Origin: Hansfordia pulvinata
Lineage: Eukaryota > Ascomycota > Sordariomycetes > Xylariales
Direction: 5' to 3'
Assembly: GCA_006538405.1 (NCBI GenBank)
Contig: BJKQ01000010.1
Coordinates: 186,001-250,000 of the forward strand
Length of the DNA: 64,000 bases
Part shown: positions 22,010 through 34,399 of the stretch, in pieces
Layout: the number at the start of each line of letters is the position of its first letter
Numbering within the stretch: position 1 is the first letter of the stretch
Notes under the pieces: model-generated
Databases searched by the model: none
Told to the model about the DNA's origin: nothing
Seen by the model: only the letters and a program-made list of their open reading frames with translations
Made by a program: the position numbers and the translations under genes

Positions 22010-23691
22010 CTAAGAAGCGAGGTATATTCCAAGCTCCAGGAGGAGACGGACGAAGCGGGCGTGTAGCTCGATGAAAAAGTCGGGAAGCCCCACCAGCTCG
22101 GCCAGGCCGCGCGCCTTGGGAGCAAAACCCCCGGGCCCCATAGACCCGCCCATGCGCTGGACTAGGCCGGAGCCGCGGTTTCCGCAGCTGAGAAAGCTAC
22201 TCTCGCTGCGGCCGTGGTCCCTCTCACGATCCGAGCCGCCGCCGCCGTTGCTGCTACTGCTGTTGTTGCTGGCCCCGCCCAGACCCACACCGCTGTCCCG
22301 CGGGCCCCCATGGCCAAAGCCGCCGTACGCGCCCTTGCTGTATGCTGCGTTGAGGGCCGCCACGGCGCTGCCGCTGTCGTCTTCGCGCTCGCGCTCGCGC
22401 TCAGCCTCGAGCTCCGCCAGCTCCTGGATCCACACGGCCAGATCACGAAACGCAGACGACACCTGCCCAAACGCCTTCATGGCCATCCGCTCGCTCGTGG
22501 TGCTGAGAGCCATGAAGGCGTAGACGCGCTTGCGGCCGCGCGCGTGCATGTCGGGTACGCGGAATATGTAGGCGGTTGTGTAGCCGGCGAGCGGGTCGCC
22601 GAAGAAGATGGGCCCACCGTTGGTGGCAGACTGCGGCGCCGAGTTGGGCGTGATGTAGCCGGGGCTGGACAGCCCGGCGCTGGGCGGTGAGGGAAACGTC
22701 GGGGCCATGGCCGACAGCGGCGACGAGACGGAGCCGCCCGACTGGGAGCCGTCCGCGCGCCGGGGCAGGGTCTCGAAGGACAGCGTGCGCAGGCAGGAAG
22801 CGCGGATGATGGAGAAGGTGTTGGCGATGGAGGGCTCGTGGGTGGACGTGTAGTCGAGGTAGTGGGTATGGGGGTGATGCTGGAGCGGGATGACACGCTC
22901 GATCGCGAGGTGCAGGTCGAGGTAGTCGGGCGGCGGTCGTGCAGCGAGCGGCTGCGGCCGGTGGGCGTGGACTCGTCTTCCGCATCCGAGTTGTAGGACG
23001 ATTGGGGGTTTGAAGGCGGTGGGCTGATGTCGTCGCCGTTGCCAAAGACGCGTGCGTAGGGGGTGCGTGTACGCAGCGTGGGGCCATGCTGATCGAGCTT
23101 GGAGCCGGCGGCGGCCGAATTGAGGCTGTCCTGGCGCTTGGGCAGAGTGAGGGCGCAGTTCTGGCAGGGGCCGGCTCGCTTGGTGACCGATTCGTCGTAG
23201 GTGCGGCGGAAGTTGTCATCTCGCCGCGCGCCGGGAATGTGGGCGGGTTCGGGGTAGGTCTCGGGGGTCTTGCCGGGACTGAGGGGCGGGGTGTCGATTG
23301 GCGCACCTCCTCTTCCGGCGGCGGCGGCGGCGGCCGGCGACGCTTGGGATAGAGAGGAGAGGGTTGGCTTTCTGGCCGCATGGGCGCGGCGCATGTTGGC
23401 GCGGTGGTTCTGGGCCTCGTGCTCGGAGACGGGCGCGGAGGAGCTGCGAGATGAGCTGAGGGTCATCTTGCGCAGGGCGTCCGAGACGGAGGGGCTGGGG
23501 CCGGCGGCCGCGGCGCTGGTGGAAGGGCGGTCGCTGTCGAGGCCGTCGTCATGGCATTGGCCGCACGAGACGGGCAGGCCCTCGGTGACCATGAGCGGGG
23601 TGGGACCATGGAGATCGCAGTAATGCGCCAGGCACAACTGGATTTGGGTAGTTAGCAACGGTACCGTGGAGGGCCTGCGCGTGGCCACCAT
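22010..23691 (-). CDS. LST7: Folliculin/Lst7-family protein, frame broken by one missing base
   Basis: Homologous to the N-terminal longin half of folliculin (FLCN) and yeast Lst7. With an Lst4/FNIP partner, Lst7 acts as a GTPase-activating complex in amino-acid signalling to TORC1 at the vacuole. The diagnostic start is LCLAHYCDLHGPTPLMVTEG, followed by paired CGQC and CQNC motifs. A long Ser/Pro/Ala-rich insert separates the first part of the longin fold from its continuation (PDYLDLHLAIERVIPL onward, then FRVPDMHARGRKRVYAFMAL). The frame breaks at a GGG run (22928-22930, plus strand); one extra base joins both parts into about 560 residues. The first residues are uncertain. A CTAAC branch-like site and CAG acceptor at about 23660-23641 suggest that the true first exon lies further upstream (right). 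No C-terminal DENN half is seen, as in Lst7. Confidence 0.82.
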
Positions 23692-24299
23692 GGCTGGTGC
23701 TCTGGGGGGGGGGGGGGGGCGGCGAGCGCGTCGTCGCCGAGCACGCCTTGTCGTGAGGGGGGCGGCGCGCGAGAGTGACGAGGACAGGCGCGGAGTGGCC
23801 TTGCTGGTTGGGGAGGGAGTGCAAGAGATGGTGTGAGAAAGAAGAGACGGGAGGCGTGTGTCAACACATGATGACGCGGGTCCGTGATAGGGGGGCGCGA
23901 AAGACAGCGGGCGTCATGGGCAGTCGCCGGGGCGAAGACGAGGATATGACGGATGGCCTTGGGAGGGTGCCCTGCGCACGCGGGCTACCTCTCGAGGTGG
24001 TGGTGGTGATGATGATGATGATAATGATGGCGGAGGGAGGAGGCGGGCCCACTGGGGCGGCCGGGACCAGTGGGGGAGGGCAGCAGCTATTATTAATAAA
24101 AGTGCCGGCGGCCCAGGTCCGGTTTCCATGTACTAGTGGAGGTACCCAAGCAGGTCCAGGTCCAAGTCCGGGTGCAGGCAGGACCAGGACCAGGACCGGG
24201 TTCCAGGTTCCAGGTGCGGCGGGACTCGTCGCACACCGGGGAATGAATGGAATGGATGATGGAACCTGACGGCAGCCCGGATGCAGGCAGGTGCCCCAG

Positions 24300-27200
24300 C
24301 CGGTGGGTGATACCTACTCCACGTCGTCGTACCTAGGAGGTAGGTACTCATCCGACACAGCCGCCCGGGCTGCGTGTTTGAGTGCCTCTACTGCTACCTG
24401 CACCTCAAGATACACATACAGGGCTGTACCTGCGTGTACGCGAGTACTCGTAGGTAAGGTGTAGATGGAAGATGGAGGGAAGGTAGGGCCGGCAGGGCCG
24501 TGCTGGACTTCCAACTTGCCTTCCGTGCGGCGTGCTTGGGAAGTTGCCACCCATTGCATTAGGTTGCCCAGCACACACTGGAGGCTGTGGAAGGGGGGAG
24601 AGAGGTGAGGGAACCCTATAAGGTGCGCCCTACACACATGTAGGTAAGGTAGGTAGGGTGGTAGGTGTAGGTACCTAAGGTAGTAGGTACGAGTACCTGT
24701 CTACCTAACCCGGGCAGCGATCCATGGAACAGGCCGGCGAGCCTTGTACCAGGCATGCTCGTGTGCGAACCGGGGGACCAGTGGGGGATGAAGCAGCACC
24801 AAAGGGTGGGAAACGTAGAAGGAAGGGGTTTGATGAGACATGGGAACCTGTGGCCCGGGGCACGTCACCCATGTCTGACCGTCGCGCAAGGGGGGAGGGA
24901 TCAGGCAAAGCCTCATTCAATGTCATGTCATGTCATGATACGGGGCTGCGCTGGCGGCCTTCAAGTGGTGTGGGTGGTGTGGGTGGTGTGCGTGGTGTGC
25001 GTGTGTGGTGTGTGTGCAAGCAAGCAAGCAAGCAACCAAGCAAGCAGGGCTTTGGCTTTGGCATGGCATGCAATCTGGGCGGGCGGTGTGTGCGGCATGA
25101 TGGGCATTTGCCTGCGTACCACAGGCTTGGGGCCGCCCTCCCTCATTCTGATACCGTCCCGGGCCGTCCATTCATTCATTCATCCATCCCTCGCCGCGCG
25201 CCCAAAGGGACACACACCCTCCAATCCAATGGAAGAAGAGGAGGAGGACGAGGACGAGGAGAGAGAAGCACCAGCCCACGCGGCCCGTAGCGCACGCCCG
25301 AGTGTCCCGCATAGCCGCCCGCCACCACGCCTCGTCTCGTCTTGCCTTGCCCTGCCTTGCCCTGCCAGTATCACCGTCAGTGCCCCCGTAGCGCGCACGC
25401 ACAACGCGCACGTGCTCGAGGGCAGACAAACGTAGGCAGGGAGGGGCCATTTGGCGGCGTCGGTCGGCGACGACAACGGGGACGACGCGGCATTGGGGGG
25501 TCCCACTAAAGGAAGGGGAGGGTGGTGGGATGTGCGCAGCGCTCCGTGCCGTCCCTAAGGTAGGTACTCGTAGGTAGGCAAGGTAGGCATGGTACTTTAT
25601 GGTAAGCAGTCAAAATAGTATTATGACTTGCCCGGTGGGAGGGAGGGCATCGGATGCAGAGCAGCGGCGGCGCCAGTGGCAGCAACGAGATCCAGGTTCT
25701 GGAGAACGCCGATACCGATCCAAGCCCCAGGCGAAGTAATCAGTGAGGTAACTACCTCCTCTCCACTCTCCGGCTTCCCTCCCCTCCTCCCCATCGCTCT
25801 CCCTCGCCTCGGCGGAACAGTGCTCCTCGTACCTGAGGTGAGGTAAGGTCGAGAGAAGATGGGGGTCGGCGGTAGGGGCGGGCGGCACCGCAGCATCTGG
25901 CCCCGAGGCGCGGGAGTTTCCCCCGTGTATGCCCTTGCGCTTGCACTGCACGCGCTCGCTTGGACCTGGGTTGGGCTGATAAGCCCCGGGCGGGCGAGAT
26001 GGCAAAACAACGCAGCACATGGCACACGCAACATCCCACCTCCACACACACGCACATACACACACCACACACACACACACACACACACCCGGGCGAGGCG
26101 GTGAGAATCGGCCGCGACTTGGGAAATGCGCCCATCCCCCACTCGAGCCTTAGCGCGTTCTCGGGATTGGCCCGCGGCCCCGGCCGGTAAGGAAAGGGAC
26201 GTGTGCGTCTGTACCCGCATGCGCGCGCGCGCGCGTGTGTGTGTGTATGTGTGTGTGTGGGGGGTGGTGGGAGGAGTGAGTGGCTCGATGACAGACCAGA
26301 CACTATTGGGCACGGCTGCCCGGGGGTGGTGGTGCGCATGCTGTGCGTGCGCGCGCCCGCGTGCTCCTCTCGCCTTGCCTCCGCGCGACACTCCCGCTAG
26401 CGTCCCATCTCATCGACCGACGACCCCGCGAAGAGGAGGCCCGAGGGGACCAGAGGAGGCCAGGGGGGGGGGGGCAGCGGCTTGGTTACGAGTATACACG
26501 CGGGGGGGCTCAGGCGGGGCGCAACAAGAACAAGGAGCCGGCCGGCTTGGGCTTCTGGAATAAGCAAGCACGAGAGCTGCGCAGCCAGCCAGCCCACAGC
26601 CCCGGCCGCCCTGGACTCGTGGTCGGAATGATAGATGGCAAGCAGCAGGTAGCCCTGCCGCCACGGAGCGTGGGATGAGGATCGCGGGCTACACGATCGG
26701 GCCCCCCCCGGACCTGTACTCGTGCGAGATGTGGTGGGCGTGGAGCCCAACCTGGGCAGGGCTTGCACTCGCAAGCACCGCCCGCACCAACCTGCCCGCC
26801 TCCAGGGTTCAGGGCCAGCCTCTCTCAGGCCAAACAAGAAATAGGAAAGGGGGCAGATGGATGACGGGTTTCGGATGGAATGAGCATCATCGTTTGTGCT
26901 GCCGCTGCTGCGAGAGGTCCAAGTGAGGTGAGACCACGACTCCCTCGCGGGCCGTGTTTCGGAGAAGCAACAAGGCTAGCCCACACGAGCTGCCCGTCGG
27001 GGTAATTCCATGTGATGACGGCAGGGGGGGGGGCAACAACAAACAAGAAGAAAACATGACGAGCCTTCAAAGGAGAGGGAAGAAGAATAAGAAGAAGGAG
27101 AAGAAAAGTAGTACATTTACGACTTACAATGATGCTCATGACGTCGAAGCGCGCGCGCGGGCACGGGCTGTGGTCGTTGTGGTTTATACAATGCCTCGTA

Positions 27201-30200
27201 GCTGAGTGATGATGGGCGACGGTGATGTTGCTGATGGCGCTGATGTTGCTGATGGCGCTGATGTTGCTGATGGCGCTGATGTTGCTGATGGCGCTGATGA
27301 TGATGATGTGCCCGCGTGTCTGGTAGGGATTCGACAAGGGCCGCTCTGGCGTCTGGGGCGCCACACTAACAAGACCTGGTGCGCCCAGGAGCTTGGATCG
27401 GGGCTCGATGCAAAGAAATTCGAGAGCTGGTGAGCCTGGCGTGGCCAGTGTACGAGTACTCCTAGGCAAGGTGGTGGTCGAGGCTGGAAGAGGCGGCGCG
27501 TGTAGTCGCCGCACGACCGGGCTGTCGGTCGTCCTCGTGCTCGTCTCTTGCCCTCGCAGCGCAGCCGCGTTGGAATCAGCTCGCTGGCATGTGCCGATCG
27601 CGATGCCTTCTTGGCTGCTGAGTACGAGTATACTCGACCAGCCAGAGGAATGGCACCTGGCACCTGGCCCCTGGCGAATGGCGAGGGACCGCGATCGGGA
27701 TTCAAGCCGGAGCTGGGGCTGTTGCCTGATAGCAGGGGCGGGGGGTTAATAAGTGGTAGGTAAGGTAGGTATGGCGGGATGGTGGTGGGTTGGCGGTGAT
27801 GGGTGCCGGTGATGCCGAGAGCTCTCCGGCAGCGAGCCCTCGTAGTAGGGGTGGACAAAGGAAGCGGCGGCGCAGTGGGCTGTCGTTGGTCGCTGCTCTG
27901 GTCGTGGCACAGGAGCCCCTGCACACCGGCCTGGACAAGACAAGGTGGTGTGTGTTCTGTTCTTCCTTAGGTACCTTAGTTGAAGCTGTGGCTCGGACAA
28001 GACCGTTTGCTGCCTGGTCTGCGTCTGCGTGGCAGCCCCAGCCAACCAGAGTCGAGGCGCTGACCCGAGAGAGACGACGAAAAGGGTTCACGACCCAATG
28101 GCAGCGCGCGCGCGGTCGAACGGGGCGCGTGTGCCCTGCCCTGCTCTGCCTGCGAGTACCTAACAAGACAGGTCGGTCAGGTAATCAAGTAGGTAGGCAG
28201 GCAGGTATGCAGCTACGGCGATCAAGCCGCGTGGGATGGATGCGCTGGCGAAAAGGGCGGGCGGGTGTTGCACCCGGCTGTGTGTATATGGGTGTATATG
28301 TGTGTATGTGTGCGTGTGTGTGTGTGTGTGTGTATGTGTGGCTCGGGTTGCAGTCTGCCAGCTGACCTGGGCAAAGTCGCCTTGTCCGTGCTCCAAGTCG
28401 GTCGTCTGCCTGCGCCGGTTTGGTCGGAACAGGAAGGTCGTCGTCGTCGTCGTCGTCGTCGTCGAGCCACTGACTTGACAGGCTGGCAGCAGCAGCAGCA
28501 GCAGCAGCGGCGGCGGCGGCGGCGGTGGTTGGCGATGTGGAATGGATGGGGATGGGCGATCTGGGAAGGAAAGACAACAACAGGCAATGCCGATCGATCC
28601 AACCAACGTCCACAGAATTGGAACTACCCGAACGAATACCGAATGCCCGAGTTATTGGGGCAACAACGCCGCAGCAGCACCACCATCACCAAGTCGGAAC
28701 ATCTGTCGCTTCTGCCGGCTCGCTTATGAATAGGTAATAAGGTAACGGGCACGCAAGCGACCTAGGTAGGTAAGGTAGGTAGCTAGCAGGGCGGTGATTC
28801 TGTAGACGCCTGCTCCGACTGGCCGCGAAGGATCCGGCAGCGCGGCACGCACTCAGAGTAGGAGAGGAGGTAGGTCCGGCTACCCACCAGGTAAGGCAAG
28901 GTAGTTACTCAAGGCAGATCCAGTACCGTAGGTCAGGAACCGCTAATCACTTCGGTATTTGAATGCTTTCCACCCAAGCAAGTCGAGCCGCGGTGCGGGT
29001 GTTGCTCACTCGCCAAGTACTGCACTGCTCTGTACTGTGCTCGGCGTATGTGTGGTAACTTGTGAGGAGGTACGAGGAGTACTCGTAGGAGGTAGGTAAG
29101 TCAGAGAGAGCAGGGGATGGATGGATGGATTGGTGGTGGCGTCGGTCCAGACAGGCAGGGCCAAGTGCCAAAATCAGGACCACCCACAAAAAAAGGGGGG
29201 GTTGTCGTTGGTGATGCTGGCGTTGTCGTTGCTGCTGTTGCTATTGCTGGGACCTGCTTTGGATGCCCTGTCTTTCCAGCTGCCTGTCTGTCTCTCTTCC
29301 TTGCTTTCTCTCTATCTTTCCGGCTGGCTGGCTGAGTGTCCGTCCGCTCGTCTCGTCTTGCTCGGTCCAGGTTAGTCTTGTGTCGGTCAACGGTGATGCT
29401 GATGCTGATAAAAATAACCGCCAAAACGTCGATTCGCCACCATAAAGGCAAAAGCGGGTGGAAAGCGCAGCTCTTGTCCCGCAAGTGAGAGATGGAATGC
29501 CCGCCGCAAGAGCCCGAGGGCGACGGACACGCGAGTTATTATTAGGTGCCGCCGCGCCGCCGCGCCGACTCTTCCCACCCGTAACGGACCTAGCTGTCTG
29601 GTGCTCAGACTAAGAACCGGGAAAAAAAAAAGAAGGGAAAAAAAAGAGAACGCCTCCACAGGAACCGCCAGCCTCTGGGAACTCATCATGGCACCCACGT
29701 CGTCTCGTACGAGTACTGATGAAGCCAAGTCGCCAGCCTACACTCGTGCTAGCCTTATAGAGTTCACTTTAGGTGCTTGCTAGGCACACACTGCACACCC
29801 GGCTGTTCATCAGTTGTGATTACTCGTACACCCTGCCGAAGCTGACCAACCACCTACATACAACCTAGGGAAGGGATGGTTGGGTGCAGGTCTACAAGCA
29901 ACTACGAGTACTCGTACGTGCTCATTAGAAGAAGTACGAGTGTGGGAAGCGAGCGAGCAGCAGAACGGACACCTGTGCCAACATCTGCCGCCCCTCCAGC
30001 ACCCACGCCCCGAATTGGCAAAGAAATCCGAAACCAAAGTGCGCCGCCCTCGCACGTACGAGTAAGAATGACACAACCGCCGCCTAAATCCGGCCTTGCC
30101 GCGCCTGCCACACGTGGGACCCCGGTGCGTACGAGTCTGCTATTCGTGGATGGGCGAGATTCATCGACTCTTCTCCCTTGCCTGCCCATGGAAGGATGGA

Positions 30201-30690
30201 GAGATGACTACAGAGAGAGAGGAGGGGGGCCCTGTACGAGTATCCGCAGAATGGGGTGCCACGGTGCTTGTGCGTGCTTTGGTCACGCGGGCTCCGGGAG
30301 AATGGTAGCGAGGGGTGTCCAGTCATTACCCACGTTATTACGGAGCAGCCCAATAGGCAATACTCGTAATCGTGGTAATGTAGCGCGCAGAGAACACGGC
30401 AGCCCCGGGATTATGAGTACCTCGACCGTAATTGCTTCTTCTTCTTCTCCTCCTCCTCCTCCTCCTCCCCCCGGTCTGTCCCACCGGGCACGTGCCTGGG
30501 TCAACTCCCCAATGTCGTCAACCTGCCGGTGCCAGGTCATCAGAAATCCATCATACCCGCTCGGTCGTTGAGATGAACGAGGACTCATCAGTCGCCAGGC
30601 CGTCCACGGGTTGTCCTACTCATAATCCGAAACCCCAGTGTGCCGTCCTGCTCTTCCCTTGCAAGTGAGTGGTAAGTACGAGTACTTCCC
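24300..30690. repeat. Dispersed GGTAGGTA and TACGAGTA motif cluster
   Basis: GGTAGGTA/AAGGTAGG runs at about 24337-24345, 24640-24700, 25558-25595, 27755-27772, 28187-28205, 28763-28785 and 29088-29098 are often next to TACTCGTA or TACGAGTA (24443, 24690, 25566, 27453, 27623, 29081, 29707, 29903-29916, 30059, 30233, 30677). At 29903-29916 the motif forms the perfect 14-bp palindrome TACGAGTACTCGTA. Confidence 0.75.
27224..27298 (+). repeat. 18-bp minisatellite, four copies
   Basis: The unit gatgttgctgatggcgct is repeated four times without change and runs into a short GAT microsatellite. One frame gives a repeated Ala-Asp-Gly-Ala-Asp-Val peptide, but no surrounding gene is supported. Confidence 0.9.
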
Positions 30691-33600
30691 AAAGGACCTC
30701 ACCGACACTGAGACCAGCAACACACACGCGCGCCTCTTCTTCCTCTTCGAGTGCCAGGTTCCCCGACCAGGCCAACCCCTGTTGCTCATAACCGGGGCGG
30801 CTCACGCTTGGTTCCCTCGGATCGGGTCCGACAGGCCCTGCCTGGTCACAGCGTGCCTTTTCGCCTGGCTAGACGCGTCCCCGGTACTCATCGTGCTTTG
30901 CGTCTGTGCCGCCCGGGATCTTGGGCCCATCCTTCCACGCACCCCATAGAAGACTGATGAAATCGGGGCCCACCCTTCTCAGCGCTAGAATCGGGGCCCC
31001 GACTGGAAGTCAGCTACGAGCTCATGGGATTTGTGGATGGCACGGATGGCGGCCCCATTCGGCACCTTGCTTGTTCTCTACAAGTGTGCGCTCTTCTCAC
31101 TGACCGTCGTTGCTCGGCTGGGTGCCTGTCTCCAAGCGCTAGGTCGCCTGTCGCCCTGTTCGCGAGTCAGTAGTTGCTTTTCGACGCCAGACCTGGCGTG
31201 CAATGGTGTGAATGGCAATGGCGTGCAACCCTCCTGGGAACCTGGAGGCGAGGCCGACGCCGATGGCGTTGATGAAATCCAAGCCTACGCGAACCCACAT
31301 GAAGGCAACCTCGCCGCCTGCCACGAAAGAACCAGTCACCCAGTAGCTAGCGCAAGCCCCGCCCCCCCCCCCCCCCCCGGGGCGAATCTGGCCCATGTCT
31401 GGCGGTTTCACAGGGGAGTGCAGGGCTTGTCGCCGCCGTGACCATTCTCCCGGGACGGTACTCAGGAAGTGTGGGAACTCCCCAAGTGGGCTGGCCACAG
31501 CTGGCCCAGTCGGCTGTGCAAATGAGAGAGGCCCAGTTCGCGATGACCAGGCGAGGTCCCGTCCCTCACCCCAACACCTGTTGGTTGAACCCGGCACAGG
31601 CACGGATACGCGGGCGGCGACGCGTACGAGTGTGAGGACCTAGTCACGTCTAGTCTCACGTCCTCGCACGAGAAGTCGGTAGGGCAGCCCGACACGGGCA
31701 AGGCGCAAGGCTAGCAACGTGGGCTATTAGACCGAGACCGGGCGAGGCAGATCCGGCGGTGGCCATGGTGTGGTGGATGCGAAAGCATGTGAAAGAGACG
31801 GAACCGCGAAGGCTCGCTAGGAGCATGATATATGACCCTGTCGAGTTGCCAACGCAGCGAGCGGCTGGCGGCTTATGGCTATTTGGGGAGACTGTGCGAG
31901 TCGAGATGGCCAGGCGAGCAGGCAGACAAGCGGAAAGTGACGAGGGGCGACGCGCTTGCGCTGGGCAGGACGGACAGTGCACGCGAGCGACATGCGTGGC
32001 GTGGCGTGCCTCGCCTCGATGTTGGGCTGAAAAGGGCTTGCCCACCACCATGGACGAGATTAGATGGTGTTTACCTAAGGGACTCAGCGCATGGTCTCTA
32101 CGGGGTCTCAAAGTTGAGAGGGTTCTTCTGATCTCCACCTCACCAACCCGGGCCAGTTCTTGGTCGTTCGGGAGTGCTTCCTGTGTATCTCACGAGTTCT
32201 TCAGCTTGTGCTGGAATACCTACAGAGGTGGCGCAAGACTTACATTGCGAGTAGAACTATGGAGGGCAGTTGGTGGAGTAGGTACATTAGGTATATGTAG
32301 CCGATGCAGCGTCAAGACATGCGGAGTACGAGCCCATGAGCCTTGCCTGTCAGTTGCCGCCATGAATTGAAGTCGATGGCAAGCACGGAAGGCCCTTGGG
32401 GAAGCCGCGACTCGACCACCAGATGAGTACCCCTCATTCGTACCTATCGACGAGCTGGGGCGTACCTTCCGTGCCTCCAACTCGGCGAATGCGTGTCGAA
32501 GACTGACGACGAGGCAACGACGTGTGACTTGGGCGCCTCCCACGCGTCGTTGCCTCGAGCTCCCTCGAGGAAGGCATAATTCATAATTCTCACCAGACCG
32601 CCCCCCTTCCTTCCATCACACAATTCGCAGTCATCCTCCCTCTCACCATGCTACTCGGCCACGTCTTCATCATCATGACCACAACTGTGGCCCATCATAT
32701 GACCGCCGTAGCCATGCAGGCAGCCCAGTGATCCACCCTTGCGTTGCACCGACTGCGCCGCCTGCCAAGTCCGAGGCACCGTGACACCCTCGGCGTTGAC
32801 TGCGACGACAACTCCCGCGACGCCTGTCACTGCACCGGCGACTCCTCCTCCGCACCACCCCACCCGCCGAATCCGAGTCTGGGGTCGACAGCCGGGACCC
32901 TGGCTGACCGGTGAGGGCCTGCGCAAGGGTCCATGGCCAAACCATTGTCTGCCAGGGTCTGTGACCCCGACGCGCTTTCTTCAACACACCACCACTCACT
33001 CCCGTCTCCCGTACACGCCGGCGCTGGTGGTTGTGCCCCGTCCGCCAATCACGTGTCCTGCTTCTCGCCTCATTCGTCCAACAGGCCGTCCCGGCCACCA
33101 CTACCACACACACTACGAGGACTCACTCTTCCACCATCAACCCTCATTTCGACTCTCTTCGTCTCTTCCCAGGGTCCATGCGTCTACCCCGCATGTTCTC
33201 TCCAGCCCCGACACCACCAAAATGCTGCCGCTTTAAAGTGTGACGATTACGGATTGCGATACATGGCGGGTATCTCGAACTGCAATGGAGACTACCACAA
33301 GACAGCCGGACACGATCTACGCTCGAGACCCCATCGAGACGGAACTTGAGACTAGTCGAAATTACTCAGGCTGTCCTCCACGCGCGGCCATGCCGCCGCC
33401 ATCAGCCCAGGGGTGGGAGGTGGCGACACCCCAAGCTTGACGTGTGCATTTACTCTTGCATCGCATGCCCGTGCAGCAACTAATCAGTTGGCCGAATGCA
33501 GCGCCATTAAGTCGTCCGAGATAGGATTGTATTGTGATCCTATGTGCTTGGGGGCAGTTGAGTAACCCGGCAAAACGCATTTCCCCCGGGCGCTGCCCCT

Positions 33601-34399
33601 CGACATCCCTACTCAATCTCCGCAACCACACTGCTGGGACGGATCGTCACGCATGGCTCACCGCCTTGCAGATCTTCTCGAGACTTGTCCAAGCATCTCC
33701 GGCAGGCCCGTAGCGACTGGACCGCTACAGCCAGCCATGCTGGCCAACGTCATTGGCAACCCAGCAATGTAACAGTCAAATCAAACCAAATGAGGGCTGC
33801 AATCCGAGTCATTTGCCACGGACCCCCGCGCCACGGAAAGTCCTGGCTCTGTGTGGAAAACGACGATTCGTCAGGTAGTGTGATATTGCTTGTAGCGATT
33901 CGACCGAGGCACACGAGGTTCACTCGACCACAACGCTCAATTGCCATTCGCTGCGAGCTATTGTCGGGATCGCGTCCAGCTGTCCATCGGGCCAATTTTC
34001 CGCGAAACTCGGTCAAACTTTGGGGCGACGGCTCCGCTTCTGTCACTCATGGCGGATCTGGATTTGGCCCTTGGAGAGACACCCCCGAGTCCAATGCATC
34101 TCGACTCCCAAATGCCATCAAACCCTGTGGCTCGCTCCGCAACCCCCCCGCAGGCCGATGAATGGACATGCCAGACGGATGGCAGACGTTGCATTGGAGG
34201 GTTTTCACCACGTGGGCACTACAGCAGGCACCGCCAGTATCTGGTCAAGTTGAGACAGCACACCTGTGTGGGCTTGGGTTTGGCTCATATGACCGGGACA
34301 CTTAGTCCTACGGGGCTTGAAAGTTTGTGCCGCGGAGTCGTTGCACATTGTGAGTTGTCACTCGAGCAGCATCATCCCATACTCGCTCGTTGTCGGAGG

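Noticed and set aside
24300..29100. GGTAGGTA runs as telomeric repeats
   Set aside because: Fungal telomeres are usually TTAGGG; these are short, dispersed and internal.
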